This document shows positions 1-7,594 of a stretch of 64,000 nucleotides of DNA, one piece after another. Origin of the DNA: DAOLCO01 sp964612555 (GTDB lineage Bacteria; Bdellovibrionota_C; UBA2361; SZUA-149; DAOLCO01); assembly GCA_964612555.1 (NCBI GenBank), contig CAZTBW010000001.1, positions 186,001-250,000 on the forward strand, given 5' to 3'. The notes beneath the pieces were generated by a model. The model saw only the letters and a list, made by a program, of their open reading frames with translations. It did not search any database and had not been told where the DNA came from. Both the position numbers and the translations under genes were made by a program. Positions within the stretch are counted from its first letter, which is position 1, and each line of letters opens with the position of its first letter.

Positions 1-909
1 GCCGGTGGGAACGGTTTCCTTGGAACTTCATTTGCGCATCACCTTGCTGAAAGTGGCTATGAAATCGTGATTCTCTCGCGGCGACCGGAAATGAAGCTTG
101 GTCCGTTTCGATATGTTTACTGGGATGCTCGATCCATGGGTAAATGGGTGAGCGAACTTGACGGAGCAACTGGTTTGGTCAATTTGACAGGTCGAAGCGT
201 GGACTGTATCAAAACGCCAGACCATCAGGACGAAATCCTCCGTTCGCGAGTTGAAGCGACACGTGTGTTGGGCCAAGCATTTCGGACGATTGCAAACCCA
301 CCGCCCGTCTGGGTGCAATTGAGTACGGCTCACATTTACGGCGACCCGCCGGAAGTGGTTTGCTCCGAAGATTCACCGACCGGAATCGGTATGGCGCCCT
401 TTGTCGGAAAAGCCTGGGAGGAAGAATTTCATCAAGGCATTCTTGCGGCTCAGCGCGGTGTAGTCTTGCGAATCAGTTTTGTCATCGGCAGGGATCGGGG
501 AGCTGGCGGTGGGGCGCTGTCGCGATTGAAATTCGTAGCTCGCCTTGGACTGGGCGGACGAATCGGTTCGGGCAAACAGGGATTAAGCTGGATTCACGAA
601 CGGGACATGAATCGATTGATCGAACGAGGTTTATTCGATTCAACTATGTCAGGAATCTATATTGCAACCGCTCCGAATCCTGTTTCGCAAGTCGATTTCA
701 TGCGAACGCTACGAAAAGCAATCGGCATGCCGATTGGATTGCCTGCAACCGAGACGATGGTACGACTGGGAGCAAAATGGATTCTTCACACCGATCCCGA
801 ACTGGCTCTCTACGGTCGCTACATCGTTTCGACCCGTTTGAAAGAGGAAGGATTTGTGTTTCAATTTCCGGAACTTCGTGAAGCGATTGCGGATTTGGTC
901 CGTAAATAA
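1..909 (+). CDS. TIGR01777-family NAD(P)-binding epimerase, 5' truncated by the window
   Basis: The reading frame is open to base 1 and begins inside the Rossmann nucleotide-binding loop (AGGNGFLGTSFA), so only a few N-terminal residues are missing; the internal GTG at 67 is not the start. Further family landmarks are a YG-containing loop (HIYGDPPEV), an SDR-like mid region (GRIGSGKQGLSWIHERDMNR) and the DUF1731-type C-terminus, where an APNPVS motif is followed by GFVFQFPELREAI. Members are SDR-fold proteins annotated as sugar-nucleotide epimerases or SulA-like cell division factors, and their substrates are mostly unknown. The base composition is richer in G+C than the genes downstream of 2.2 kb. 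Confident of the family, not of the reaction. Confidence 0.9.
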   Translation, partial: AGGNGFLGTSFAHHLAESGYEIVILSRRPEMKLGPFRYVYWDARSMGKWVSELDGATGLVNLTGRSVDCIKTPDHQDEILRSRVEATRVLGQAFRTIANPPPVWVQLSTAHIYGDPPEVVCSEDSPTGIGMAPFVGKAWEEEFHQGILAAQRGVVLRISFVIGRDRGAGGGALSRLKFVARLGLGGRIGSGKQGLSWIHERDMNRLIERGLFDSTMSGIYIATAPNPVSQVDFMRTLRKAIGMPIGLPATETMVRLGAKWILHTDPELALYGRYIVSTRLKEEGFVFQFPELREAIADLVRK

Positions 910-929
910 GGGAGCGGCAGTTAAAAGTT

Positions 930-960
930 TACTTAATGTTTTGGAACGTCCCTGAGACTT
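930..960 (+). repeat. Direct repeat copy A, upstream of the ghrA-like gene
   Basis: ACTTAATGTTTTGGAACGTC then CCTGAGACTT. It recurs imperfectly at 1941-1971, so the pair brackets the 980-1909 gene; a shorter third copy lies at 1992-2011. Seen directly. Function unknown; it may be a recombination footprint or a lineage-specific intergenic repeat. Confidence 0.6.
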
Positions 961-979
961 ACCAAAAAAGGAAGCAGTA

Positions 980-1909
980 ATGAATATTGTGATTCGGGTT
1001 GATCCAGAGACACGCAAGTTGTGGAAGTCTAAGATCAGTAGCCTCATACAGAATGCAAATGTTTTTCTGTGGGACGAGGATGAGTTCGAAGCAAAACGAA
1101 TTGATTTTGCGATCGTTTGGGCCCCTCCTTCGGGGATGCTCGCTTCACTACCAAATTTACGAGCAGTTTTCTCAGTGGGAGCTGGGATTTCGCATATAAC
1201 TGATGACCCAACTCATCCTTCAACATTACCAATCGTTAGGACTACAGGTACCGTCTTAACGCAACGCATGTGCGAGTACATCGCATTGCATGTTCTCAGA
1301 ATTCACAGGCGGCTGCCGGAAATAGAAGCGGCAAGTCAACGTCAAGAATGGAAATGGATTGTCGAGCCCACTGCTGAATCCAGGACGGTAGGGATTATGG
1401 GGGTAGGTAACCTTGGCACAGCAGCAGCTAAATGTCTAAAAACATTGGGGTTCAATGTTAAAGGTTTAGCGCAGGGTAAAAAAGAGATTCCAGGTATCAA
1501 AGTCTATGCAGCTGAAAATCTTGTTGAATTTCTGAATGGTGTTGATATCTTGATTTCACTGCTTCCAGGCACTAAGGAAACTGAGAACATAATCCGGCGT
1601 GAAACAATTGAACTACTTCCAAAAGGTGCATGGATCATTAATGCAGGTCGTGGCAGTCAAATTAACGACGAAGACCTAATCATGGCACTCGATTCCGACC
1701 ACCTGGGTGGAGCAGTACTTGATGTATTTAGAACCGAGCCACTTCCAAAGGAGCATAAATTTTGGGGACATAAAAAAATTCTGATTACTAGTCACACTGC
1801 TGCTTCGATCGATGCTACTGTGGGTGGTGAGATAATTGCCAAAAACATTCAGCAGTTTGTTGCAGGTGAAATACCAGACGATATAGTGGATCTTAAGAGA
1901 GGATATTAA
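980..1909 (+). CDS. D-isomer-specific 2-hydroxyacid dehydrogenase, GhrA-like (glyoxylate/hydroxypyruvate reductase)
   Basis: A 309-residue protein of the D-2-hydroxyacid dehydrogenase family. The early segment (VWAPPSGMLASLPNLRAV, then SVGAGISHI) is typical of the GhrA subgroup, which reduces glyoxylate or hydroxypyruvate with NADPH. The NAD(P) loop is GIMGVGNLGTAAA. The catalytic triad is visible: Arg in NAGRG, Glu in TEPLP and His in ITSHTAA. The ATG at 980 is preceded by an AAGGA-like Shine-Dalgarno. The gene sits between imperfect direct repeats (930-960 and 1941-1971) and upstream of a large inverted repeat, in a block that differs in composition from the rest of the window. The exact substrate cannot be told from sequence. 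Confidence 0.88.
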   Translation: MNIVIRVDPETRKLWKSKISSLIQNANVFLWDEDEFEAKRIDFAIVWAPPSGMLASLPNLRAVFSVGAGISHITDDPTHPSTLPIVRTTGTVLTQRMCEYIALHVLRIHRRLPEIEAASQRQEWKWIVEPTAESRTVGIMGVGNLGTAAAKCLKTLGFNVKGLAQGKKEIPGIKVYAAENLVEFLNGVDILISLLPGTKETENIIRRETIELLPKGAWIINAGRGSQINDEDLIMALDSDHLGGAVLDVFRTEPLPKEHKFWGHKKILITSHTAASIDATVGGEIIAKNIQQFVAGEIPDDIVDLKRGY

Positions 1910-1940
1910 TGTAAACGATGAAATTCGGCTTTTCTCAGAG

Positions 1941-1971
1941 ACTTAAGTATGTTGGAACATCACTGAGACTT
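1941..1971 (+). repeat. Direct repeat copy B, downstream of the ghrA-like gene
   Basis: ACTTAAGTATGTTGGAACAT then CACTGAGACTT. It aligns with 930-960 in the same orientation with a few substitutions and one or two single-base indels. A fragment reading CTCAGAGACTT also sits just upstream at 1934-1944. Confidence 0.6.
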
Positions 1972-1991
1972 TCTTGATTCTGGCTGAGTAT

Positions 1992-2011
1992 TTGGAAACT
2001 CACTGAGAGTT
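1992..2011 (+). repeat. Direct repeat copy C (short)
   Basis: TTGGAAACTCACTGAGAGTT, 40 bp downstream of the equivalent point in copy B and the most diverged of the three copies. Confidence 0.5.
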
Positions 2012-2040
2012 TTTTCACTCACAGAAGGTTGCCCGGGGGT

Positions 2041-2194
2041 AAGGCTGTTCGGGGCGAGCTGTGTTTTGTTGCGGATTTTGAGCTTTTTTTATTCCTTAGC
2101 TAAATATATATGTAAAAAATGCGATACCTCGGAAAAATTGCGATCAGCAATTTTGAGAATGAGCAACAAAACACAGCTCGCCCCGAACAGCCTT
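2041..2194. repeat. 154-bp element bounded by perfect 32-bp inverted repeats
   Basis: Bases 2041-2072 are the exact reverse complement of 2163-2194 (outer ends AAGGCTGTTC and GAACAGCCTT). The 90-bp interior is AT-rich and contains its own hairpin: AAAATTGC at 2134-2141, loop GATCA, GCAATTTT at 2147-2154. There is no ORF inside and no obvious target-site duplication. It lies between the stop of the ghrA-like gene and the stop of the aldolase gene, at the apparent compositional boundary. A MITE-like non-autonomous element is the first choice; a very stable bidirectional terminator is the alternative. Confidence 0.75.
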
Positions 2195-2222
2195 TGGATT
2201 GAACTCTGCAGAAATTACTACT

Positions 2223-3293
2223 CTAACTGTTCCTGCCTACACAGTTCAAATCTTCAAATGCATTCAGGACTCTTTTAACAAAGGACTTCTCCCCTTCTCT
2301 CAGCCAGACTCGGGGGTCGTAGAATTTTTTGTTTGGTTTGTCTTCGCCTTCGGGGTTACCTATCTGAGACTGGAGGTAGCCTTGTTTTTCGGAGTAAAAA
2401 TTTCTTACGCCATCCCAGAACGCCCATTGGAGATCAGTATCAATATTCATTTTAACGACGCCGTAAGAGATTGCCTCCCGTATCTCCTCACGGGAAGACC
2501 CGGATCCCCCGTGAAATACAAAGTTTACCGGCTTTTTGTTTGAGACATCCATGTGGGATACGATATATTCCTGGGAGTTTTTCAGGATTTTTGGCTCGAG
2601 CTTTACATTTCCGGGTTTATAAACCCCATGCACATTCCCAAAAGAAGCCGCAATCATAAATCGGGGGTTAATGGCGTGTAAGGTTTTATACGCTTCTGCT
2701 ACTTCTGAAGGCTGAGTGTATAGCTTGGAACTGTCAACTCCAGAATTATCAACACCATCCTCCTCTCCTCCCGTAATACCCAACTCCATCTCAAGCATCA
2801 TATCAATACTTGAAAGACGCTTAAAATACTCCTTACAAATACTGATATTCTCATCAAGAGGCTCTTCACTCAAATCAAGCATGTGACCACTGTAAAGAGG
2901 GTATTTATTTTTTTCGTAAAACTTCTCACCTTCACTTAGTAGCCCGTCAATCCATGGAATAATTTTTTTTGCACAATGATCAGTAGTAAGAATTACCGGT
3001 ACCCCATAGGACTCTGCAAGAATATGAATATGATGAGCCGCACTTATCGCTCCCTTGATACTTGCCTCCTGAGCGGAATTATCCAGACCTTTTCCAGCAA
3101 AAAAAGCAGCTCCCCCCTGAGAAAACTGTATGATTACAGGTGACCGTACCTCTCTTGCAGCTTCCAAAGCAGAATTTACAGAATTAGTTCCAATTACATT
3201 GACCGCAGGTAAAGCAAATTCTTTTTCATGCGCATACGAAAATACCTCACTCACCTCTTCACCAAAAAGTACACCTGACCGAAATCTTGACAT
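2223..3293 (-). CDS. fbaA: Class II fructose-1,6-bisphosphate aldolase
   Basis: A 356-residue protein close to the ~359 residues of E. coli FbaA. It cleaves fructose-1,6-bisphosphate to dihydroxyacetone phosphate and glyceraldehyde-3-phosphate with a divalent zinc ion. Landmarks are the metal-binding TTDHCAKK (Asp/His), the MLEMELGITGGEEDG segment with its metal/glycine-rich motif, the histidine in FGNVHGVYKPGNV, and the phosphate-binding FHGGSGSS followed by VVKMNIDTD. It is class IIa style. It lies alone on the minus strand, downstream of the initiator tRNA. Its 3' end abuts the inverted-repeat element at 2041-2194, which may end its transcript. Confidence 0.95.
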   Translation of the reverse strand: MSRFRSGVLFGEEVSEVFSYAHEKEFALPAVNVIGTNSVNSALEAAREVRSPVIIQFSQGGAAFFAGKGLDNSAQEASIKGAISAAHHIHILAESYGVPVILTTDHCAKKIIPWIDGLLSEGEKFYEKNKYPLYSGHMLDLSEEPLDENISICKEYFKRLSSIDMMLEMELGITGGEEDGVDNSGVDSSKLYTQPSEVAEAYKTLHAINPRFMIAASFGNVHGVYKPGNVKLEPKILKNSQEYIVSHMDVSNKKPVNFVFHGGSGSSREEIREAISYGVVKMNIDTDLQWAFWDGVRNFYSEKQGYLQSQIGNPEGEDKPNKKFYDPRVWLREGEKSFVKRVLNAFEDLNCVGRNS

Positions 3294-3407
3294 AGAATTA
3301 CTCTCTCAATAGAAAATTGTAACTGTACAACTATAACTGCTAATACCCGCCTTAGTCGAATAATTTTTATATAAATAAAGAGACGAATAATAAGAATTTC
3401 GGAGGTG

Positions 3408-3471
3408 AATGGATACAGGAAAATAGACAGAGAGAAAAATAGATGCAGGAAAGAATGGATGCAGTAAAAAA
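3408..3471. repeat. Degenerate ~16-bp tandem repeats abutting the tRNA 3' end
   Basis: Units beginning at about 3408, 3422, 3438, 3454 and 3470 share AATGGATGCAG-like wording. The last unit runs into the tRNA 3' end (TGGATGCGGGG on the plus strand), so the CCA-proximal sequence of the tRNA is partly reiterated downstream. Probably made by slippage or repeated end duplication. Confidence 0.55.
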
Positions 3472-3548
<77 letters not shown>

Positions 3549-3594
3549 TGCGGAGTATTACTAAAGTAGCTGAATTTGTCAATACTTACCCAAA

Positions 3595-4383
3595 TCAGCC
3601 TGAATGCTCTTCCCGATGGGAAATCTTGCGTAGTCCTCCACTCGGTATATCCTTAAGAGTATAAGGTCCAAACGCAGTTCTGCTGAGTTTAATAACAGGA
3701 CAATGAACCGCTTCAAGAATCTTCTTAACAAAATGCTTCCTGCCCTCAGTTACACTTATCTCAATAAGAGATTCTGTCTCTTTGGGGTCACCAAGAAGCG
3801 CTTTCGTAGATTTATTAGGGGTAAGGAGCCTAAAAGAATGAGCTTTAGCAAAGCCATCATCCAATTGAATACCATGAAGCAGCAATTTAATCTTTTTATC
3901 CGTAACCTGGTTTTTAACCCGCGCAATATAGGTTCTCTTTATACCATATCGAGGGTGCATGAGACGATTGGCATAAGCTCCATCATTGGTCAGTACAAGA
4001 AGCCCGGAAACATCATAATCCAATCTTCCAACAGGATATAAGCGATACGGCAGATCTTTAATGAAATCACCCACACACTTTCTGCCCTCGGGGTCAATCA
4101 TACTTGTAATCACATTTCGAGGTTTGTTAAAAATAAAGACTATTTTTTGAGGTAAAGATATACGCTTTCCATCAAGAGTTATTTCATCAACTTCAGGTAT
4201 GGCTTTTGCCCCCGGAGTCTTAACACAGACTCCGTTTACTCGTACACGACCATCCAGAATGTACTGCTCACACGCACGCCTTGACCCGATACCAGCCGAA
4301 GCTAATATCTTTTGTAAGCGCACAAGGTCACGAGCAGGTTCATGCTCAGACCTCTCGCCAGAAGAAGAAGGAGAAGGGCTCAT
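3595..4383 (-). CDS. rluB: 23S rRNA pseudouridine synthase, RluB/RsuA family
   Basis: 262 residues. An N-terminal S4 RNA-binding domain (VRLQKILASAGIGSRRACEQ) is followed by the RsuA/RluB-type catalytic core with GRLDYDVSGLLVLTNDG, whose Asp is the catalytic nucleophile. Family members isomerise a specific uridine in large- or small-subunit rRNA. RluB is preferred over RluE/F because of the S4 domain and the conserved linkage to scpA-scpB. It begins 15 bp after scpB ends on the same strand, so it is probably the last gene of the scpAB-rluB operon. The exact target uridine is not deducible. Confidence 0.9.
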   Translation of the reverse strand: MSPSPSSSGERSEHEPARDLVRLQKILASAGIGSRRACEQYILDGRVRVNGVCVKTPGAKAIPEVDEITLDGKRISLPQKIVFIFNKPRNVITSMIDPEGRKCVGDFIKDLPYRLYPVGRLDYDVSGLLVLTNDGAYANRLMHPRYGIKRTYIARVKNQVTDKKIKLLLHGIQLDDGFAKAHSFRLLTPNKSTKALLGDPKETESLIEISVTEGRKHFVKKILEAVHCPVIKLSRTAFGPYTLKDIPSGGLRKISHREEHSG

Positions 4384-4398
4384 TTCTAATTTTCATTC

Positions 4399-5127
4399 TT
4401 AATGGGTCAATCTCTGATCCTGAACCTCGTCATCCTCAGCAGCAAACTGCTCAACATCAGATTCGTCTGAAGATTCATCCGGCACATCCTCATACTCAGG
4501 GGATTCACCTGAGTCCTCAGCCTGATCAAAAAGATCAAGTTCTCGTATTGTCGGAAGTTCAGAAAGACTCTTAAGCCCAAACCGCTCCAGAAAATGATCA
4601 GTAGTACCATATAAAGCGGGACTTCCGGGAGTATCCTCCCTGCCAACAATCCGTATCAGCTTTCCATCAAGCAAAGTCCTTAGTGTAGGAACCGGGTCTA
4701 CTCCCCGAATCACCTCGATCTCTGCCTTTGATACGGGCTGCTTATAGGCTATCACCGCAAGTGTCTCGGCAGCGGCTTTACTAAGTCGTTTCATTTTGGG
4801 AGTAATCAGTTTTTGGAGCGCTTTTTTTACCGACAACCTGGTTCTCATCTGGAAAGAATTCTGTATTTCAATTATTTCAAAACCAAGATTCGCTTCCCCT
4901 AAGGCACTGTTAATCGAATCAATCTTCTTTCTTATCTCCTCATCAGAGAAACCCGTAAGCTCGGTTATTCGCTCAATAGAAAGCGGCTTTGGTGACACAA
5001 AAAGATATGCCGATAATTCCTCGTATATATTGCTTTCCAGATTATGAGATGCATCACATGAGGCATCTTCCCAGACCTCTTCAGATAAGCTCTCATCCGG
5101 ATTCAACTCTTGTACTTTCTTATCCAT
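4399..5127 (-). CDS. scpB: Segregation and condensation protein B
   Basis: 242 residues. The core has the two winged-helix domains of ScpB: LSAYLFVSPKPLSIERITEL near the start, then LSKAAAETLAVIAYKQPVSK and VDPVPTLRTLLDGKLIRIVG, ending in the typical YGTTDHFLERFGL. It acts with ScpA and SMC to compact and segregate the chromosome. About the last 60 residues are a strongly acidic, low-complexity tail, which is common in this family. Its start overlaps the 3' end of scpA by 8 bp, indicating translational coupling. Confidence 0.93.
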   Translation of the reverse strand: MDKKVQELNPDESLSEEVWEDASCDASHNLESNIYEELSAYLFVSPKPLSIERITELTGFSDEEIRKKIDSINSALGEANLGFEIIEIQNSFQMRTRLSVKKALQKLITPKMKRLSKAAAETLAVIAYKQPVSKAEIEVIRGVDPVPTLRTLLDGKLIRIVGREDTPGSPALYGTTDHFLERFGLKSLSELPTIRELDLFDQAEDSGESPEYEDVPDESSDESDVEQFAAEDDEVQDQRLTH

Positions 5128-6070
5128 TACTTACTCTCTTAATCGGTTCTTCTGTTTCTTGGGTGGTATCAGACAAAAGGGACTGCTCTTCAGTACTATC
5201 CTGATCAAACTCAGACACGAATTCAGACTCTTCTCCGTCTTGCATTTCATGAATACGAAGGCTTACAGAAATTGTATCTGATTGAGAGCTCTGTGCCACC
5301 GCCACAACTCCTCTCTTTGCAAGCTCAAGCACCGCAATAAAGCCTCCCATGATAATATTTCTTGAGTTAGTCCTGTTTTGAAAATCTTTTTTTGAATAGG
5401 AAGTCTTCAAGATAGATAAAAAAGGCTGTGACGGCTTTGAAGCCATTGATCTTAAAGAATCCACAACTCTCATCATTGAATCAACAATAGATACCGGCTC
5501 AATCGAAATTTTCAGCCGTTTACCCAAACCACCAACCCTTTTTACCAATGAAAGGAAAAGCGCACCGAGTCTTGAGCTTGTCTCCCCTTCCGCTATCATT
5601 TCCGGGGGAACAACTACTGCATTTTTATCTATTCTTGTGAAGGTATCAACTCCAAGCTGAGGTGAATCAATCAGCGCTTGCGCTCTCATCTTGGTCATCT
5701 CAAAGGCTTTAAGTCGCTCCCTTAATGATTCAAAAAATCTACTGTACTCCAGGTCAGTTTCGTCTTCTATACCCTCTTCAACCTCTGCCGGGAGAAGTGA
5801 CTTACTCTTGAGCACCATCAAGGTAGTAATAATAACCAGATACTCCGATGCTTTTTCCAAATCTATCTGATGCGCCTGCCTTGTAACAATAGAACAATAT
5901 TGATCGAGAATTTCATACATAGAAACTTCTTCAATTGGCACTTCCTTTACAGATACCAGGTGAAGCAAGAGATCCATTGGTCCTGAAAAGAACTCAAGAC
6001 GCACATCGTATTCACTGCTGAAATCAGTTTGAACACTTTCATTGTACAATTGGTTTTCGCCTAGATTCAT
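5120..6070 (-). CDS. scpA: Segregation and condensation protein A (kleisin)
   Basis: 316 residues. The N-terminal kleisin signature FSGPMDLLLHLVSVKEVPIE, then YLVIITTLMVLKSKSLLP, identify ScpA, which bridges the SMC heads. The C-terminal winged helix appears as NIIMGGFIAVLELAKRGVV (a variant of the usual vxtFLAlLEL motif). About 60 acidic residues follow, longer than many homologues. It is first in the scpA-scpB-rluB run, about 140 bp downstream of folA. Confidence 0.92.
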   Translation of the reverse strand: MNLGENQLYNESVQTDFSSEYDVRLEFFSGPMDLLLHLVSVKEVPIEEVSMYEILDQYCSIVTRQAHQIDLEKASEYLVIITTLMVLKSKSLLPAEVEEGIEDETDLEYSRFFESLRERLKAFEMTKMRAQALIDSPQLGVDTFTRIDKNAVVVPPEMIAEGETSSRLGALFLSLVKRVGGLGKRLKISIEPVSIVDSMMRVVDSLRSMASKPSQPFLSILKTSYSKKDFQNRTNSRNIIMGGFIAVLELAKRGVVAVAQSSQSDTISVSLRIHEMQDGEESEFVSEFDQDSTEEQSLLSDTTQETEEPIKRVSNG

Positions 6071-6136
6071 TTGAACCCTATGAATTTAATTCAGACCTAT
6101 TTACCAGATTATTAAATAAAAACCAAGTCTGCTTCA

Positions 6137-6167
6137 GGTAATTTAAAGTAAATCTACCTAAATTACC
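6137..6167. promoter_or_regulatory. Dyad in the folA-scpA gap
   Basis: GGTAATTTA at 6137-6145 is the perfect complement of TAAATTACC at 6159-6167, with a 13-nt loop. It sits between folA's stop and scpA's start. It could be a weak terminator or an operator for scpA; there is no clear T-tract. Confidence 0.3.
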
Positions 6168-6213
6168 AGAGATGGAATAATAATTAGAGGAAATGAGTTA
6201 GAGGGAATTGTAG

Positions 6214-6756
6214 TTACTTGAGAAAAGAAATGGGTTTATAGACTTCCCAGGTACAGCTATCGCCTTCAGTTCTACTGAAAAGCTCCATACTGTCTTCAAA
6301 AACCTGGAGAAAAGCATCTCCCTCATGCTTACCCGGGACTCGGGTAATGTGAACTTCACCGCAAATTCCTAAAAGCTGCCTATACAAATCAGCTCCACCT
6401 AAAAGCCATATGGTACTGCTCGGGGGTACAAACTCAGCCGATTCAATAGATCTAAAAAAATCTTCGGGTGATTTGAAATAAAACACACTCTCGGGAAGAT
6501 TCTCCGGTGCGGTGCTTCTACTAAGCACCACGTTTATCCTGTTTGGTAAGGGTCTATATTGATCGGGCAGTGATTCATACGTTTTTCGACCCATCAGAAC
6601 GGTATGACCCTTGGTCTGCCCTGCAAAATACTTCATATCTTCCGGGATATGCCAGGGAAGGCTCCCCTTATTTCCAATAACCCGTGCCTCATCTATGGCT
6701 ACTATCGCTTTCAGAATAAAATCAGAAGGTAGTTTTGTTGTGAAACGCGCTTGCAT
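6214..6756 (-). CDS. folA: Dihydrofolate reductase
   Basis: 180 residues. The N-terminal motif LKAIVAIDEARVIGNKGSLP with WHIPEDMKYF contains the catalytic acidic residue (Glu in IPED) and the Met20-type loop. GHTVLMGRKTYESLP is the NADPH-binding helix and IWLLGGADLYRQLL the conserved GG-containing loop. It reduces dihydrofolate to tetrahydrofolate with NADPH. The gene starts 5 bp downstream of thyA on the same strand, the classic pairing in which ThyA makes the dihydrofolate that FolA recycles. The first ~15 residues precede the family core, so a later start is possible. Confidence 0.95.
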   Translation of the reverse strand: MQARFTTKLPSDFILKAIVAIDEARVIGNKGSLPWHIPEDMKYFAGQTKGHTVLMGRKTYESLPDQYRPLPNRINVVLSRSTAPENLPESVFYFKSPEDFFRSIESAEFVPPSSTIWLLGGADLYRQLLGICGEVHITRVPGKHEGDAFLQVFEDSMELFSRTEGDSCTWEVYKPISFLK

Positions 6757-6761
6757 CTTTT

Positions 6762-7568
6762 TTAGACTGCAATTTCAAATTTAATGTGAGGCTCAGGGTC
6801 ATATCCTTCAAGGGTGAAATCTTCATACTTGAAAGAAAAAATATCCTTAACTTCAGGATTTAACTTCATAACAGGAAGTAATTTGGGAGCACGCTTTAAT
6901 TGAAGTTCAGCACCTTCGATATGATTTGAATAAATGTGAAGATCTCCAAAAGTATGAATAAACTCAAACGGCTTTAAACCCGTTACCTGAGCAAACATCA
7001 TCAGTAACAACGAATAACTCGCAATGTTAAATGGCACCCCAAGCATCAAATCAGCCGAGCGCTGATACAACTGTAAACTCAGATTACCATCTGAAACATA
7101 TAACTGAAATAAAGTATGACATGCAGGAGGAGCAACCTTTGGAAGGTTCGCAGGGTTATACGCAATTACCAGATTCCTTCTGCTGTAAGGATCTTCCTTA
7201 ATGGTAGTTACTACCCTTTTTATCTGGTCAACAGTCCCGTCAGGACCTTCCCATCTACGCCATTGCTTCCCGTAGATTGGACCAAGCTCACCATTTTCAT
7301 CCGCCCATTCGTCCCAGATCGTTACTTTATTTTCATGGAGATACTTAAGAGTGGTTTCACCATTCAGAAACCACAGTAACTCGTAAATAATTGACTTAAG
7401 ATGCACCTTCTTCGTAGTCAGCAAAGGAAAGCCCTCTTCGAGAGAAAAACGAGCCTGTCTTCCAAATACCGATAAGGTCCCCACCCCTGTCCTGTCACTT
7501 CGTACCTCATCACCGGATGGTCTTCCATTCTCAAGGACGTCACGAACAAGATCAAGATACTGTTTCAT
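6762..7568 (-). CDS. thyA: Thymidylate synthase
   Basis: 268 residues, close to E. coli ThyA (264). It has SDRTGVGTLSVFGRQARFSL at the N-terminus (phosphate-binding Arg), WDEWADENGELGPIYGKQWR, the nucleophile cysteine in APPACHTLFQLYV, and QRSADLMLGVPFNIASYSLL. It methylates dUMP to dTMP using methylene-tetrahydrofolate. It is directly coupled to folA. Upstream, rpoD ends only 26 bp before the thyA ATG. Confidence 0.97.
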   Translation of the reverse strand: MKQYLDLVRDVLENGRPSGDEVRSDRTGVGTLSVFGRQARFSLEEGFPLLTTKKVHLKSIIYELLWFLNGETTLKYLHENKVTIWDEWADENGELGPIYGKQWRRWEGPDGTVDQIKRVVTTIKEDPYSRRNLVIAYNPANLPKVAPPACHTLFQLYVSDGNLSLQLYQRSADLMLGVPFNIASYSLLLMMFAQVTGLKPFEFIHTFGDLHIYSNHIEGAELQLKRAPKLLPVMKLNPEVKDIFSFKYEDFTLEGYDPEPHIKFEIAV

Positions 7569-7594
7569 AATAATATTACCTGAAGAATACCTGC

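Noticed and set aside
930..2194. Integron cassette with attC sites
   Set aside because: The direct repeats and the 32-bp inverted repeat do not show the paired core sites expected of attC.
2041..2194. Insertion sequence with a transposase
   Set aside because: No ORF lies between the inverted repeats and no transposase gene is in the window.
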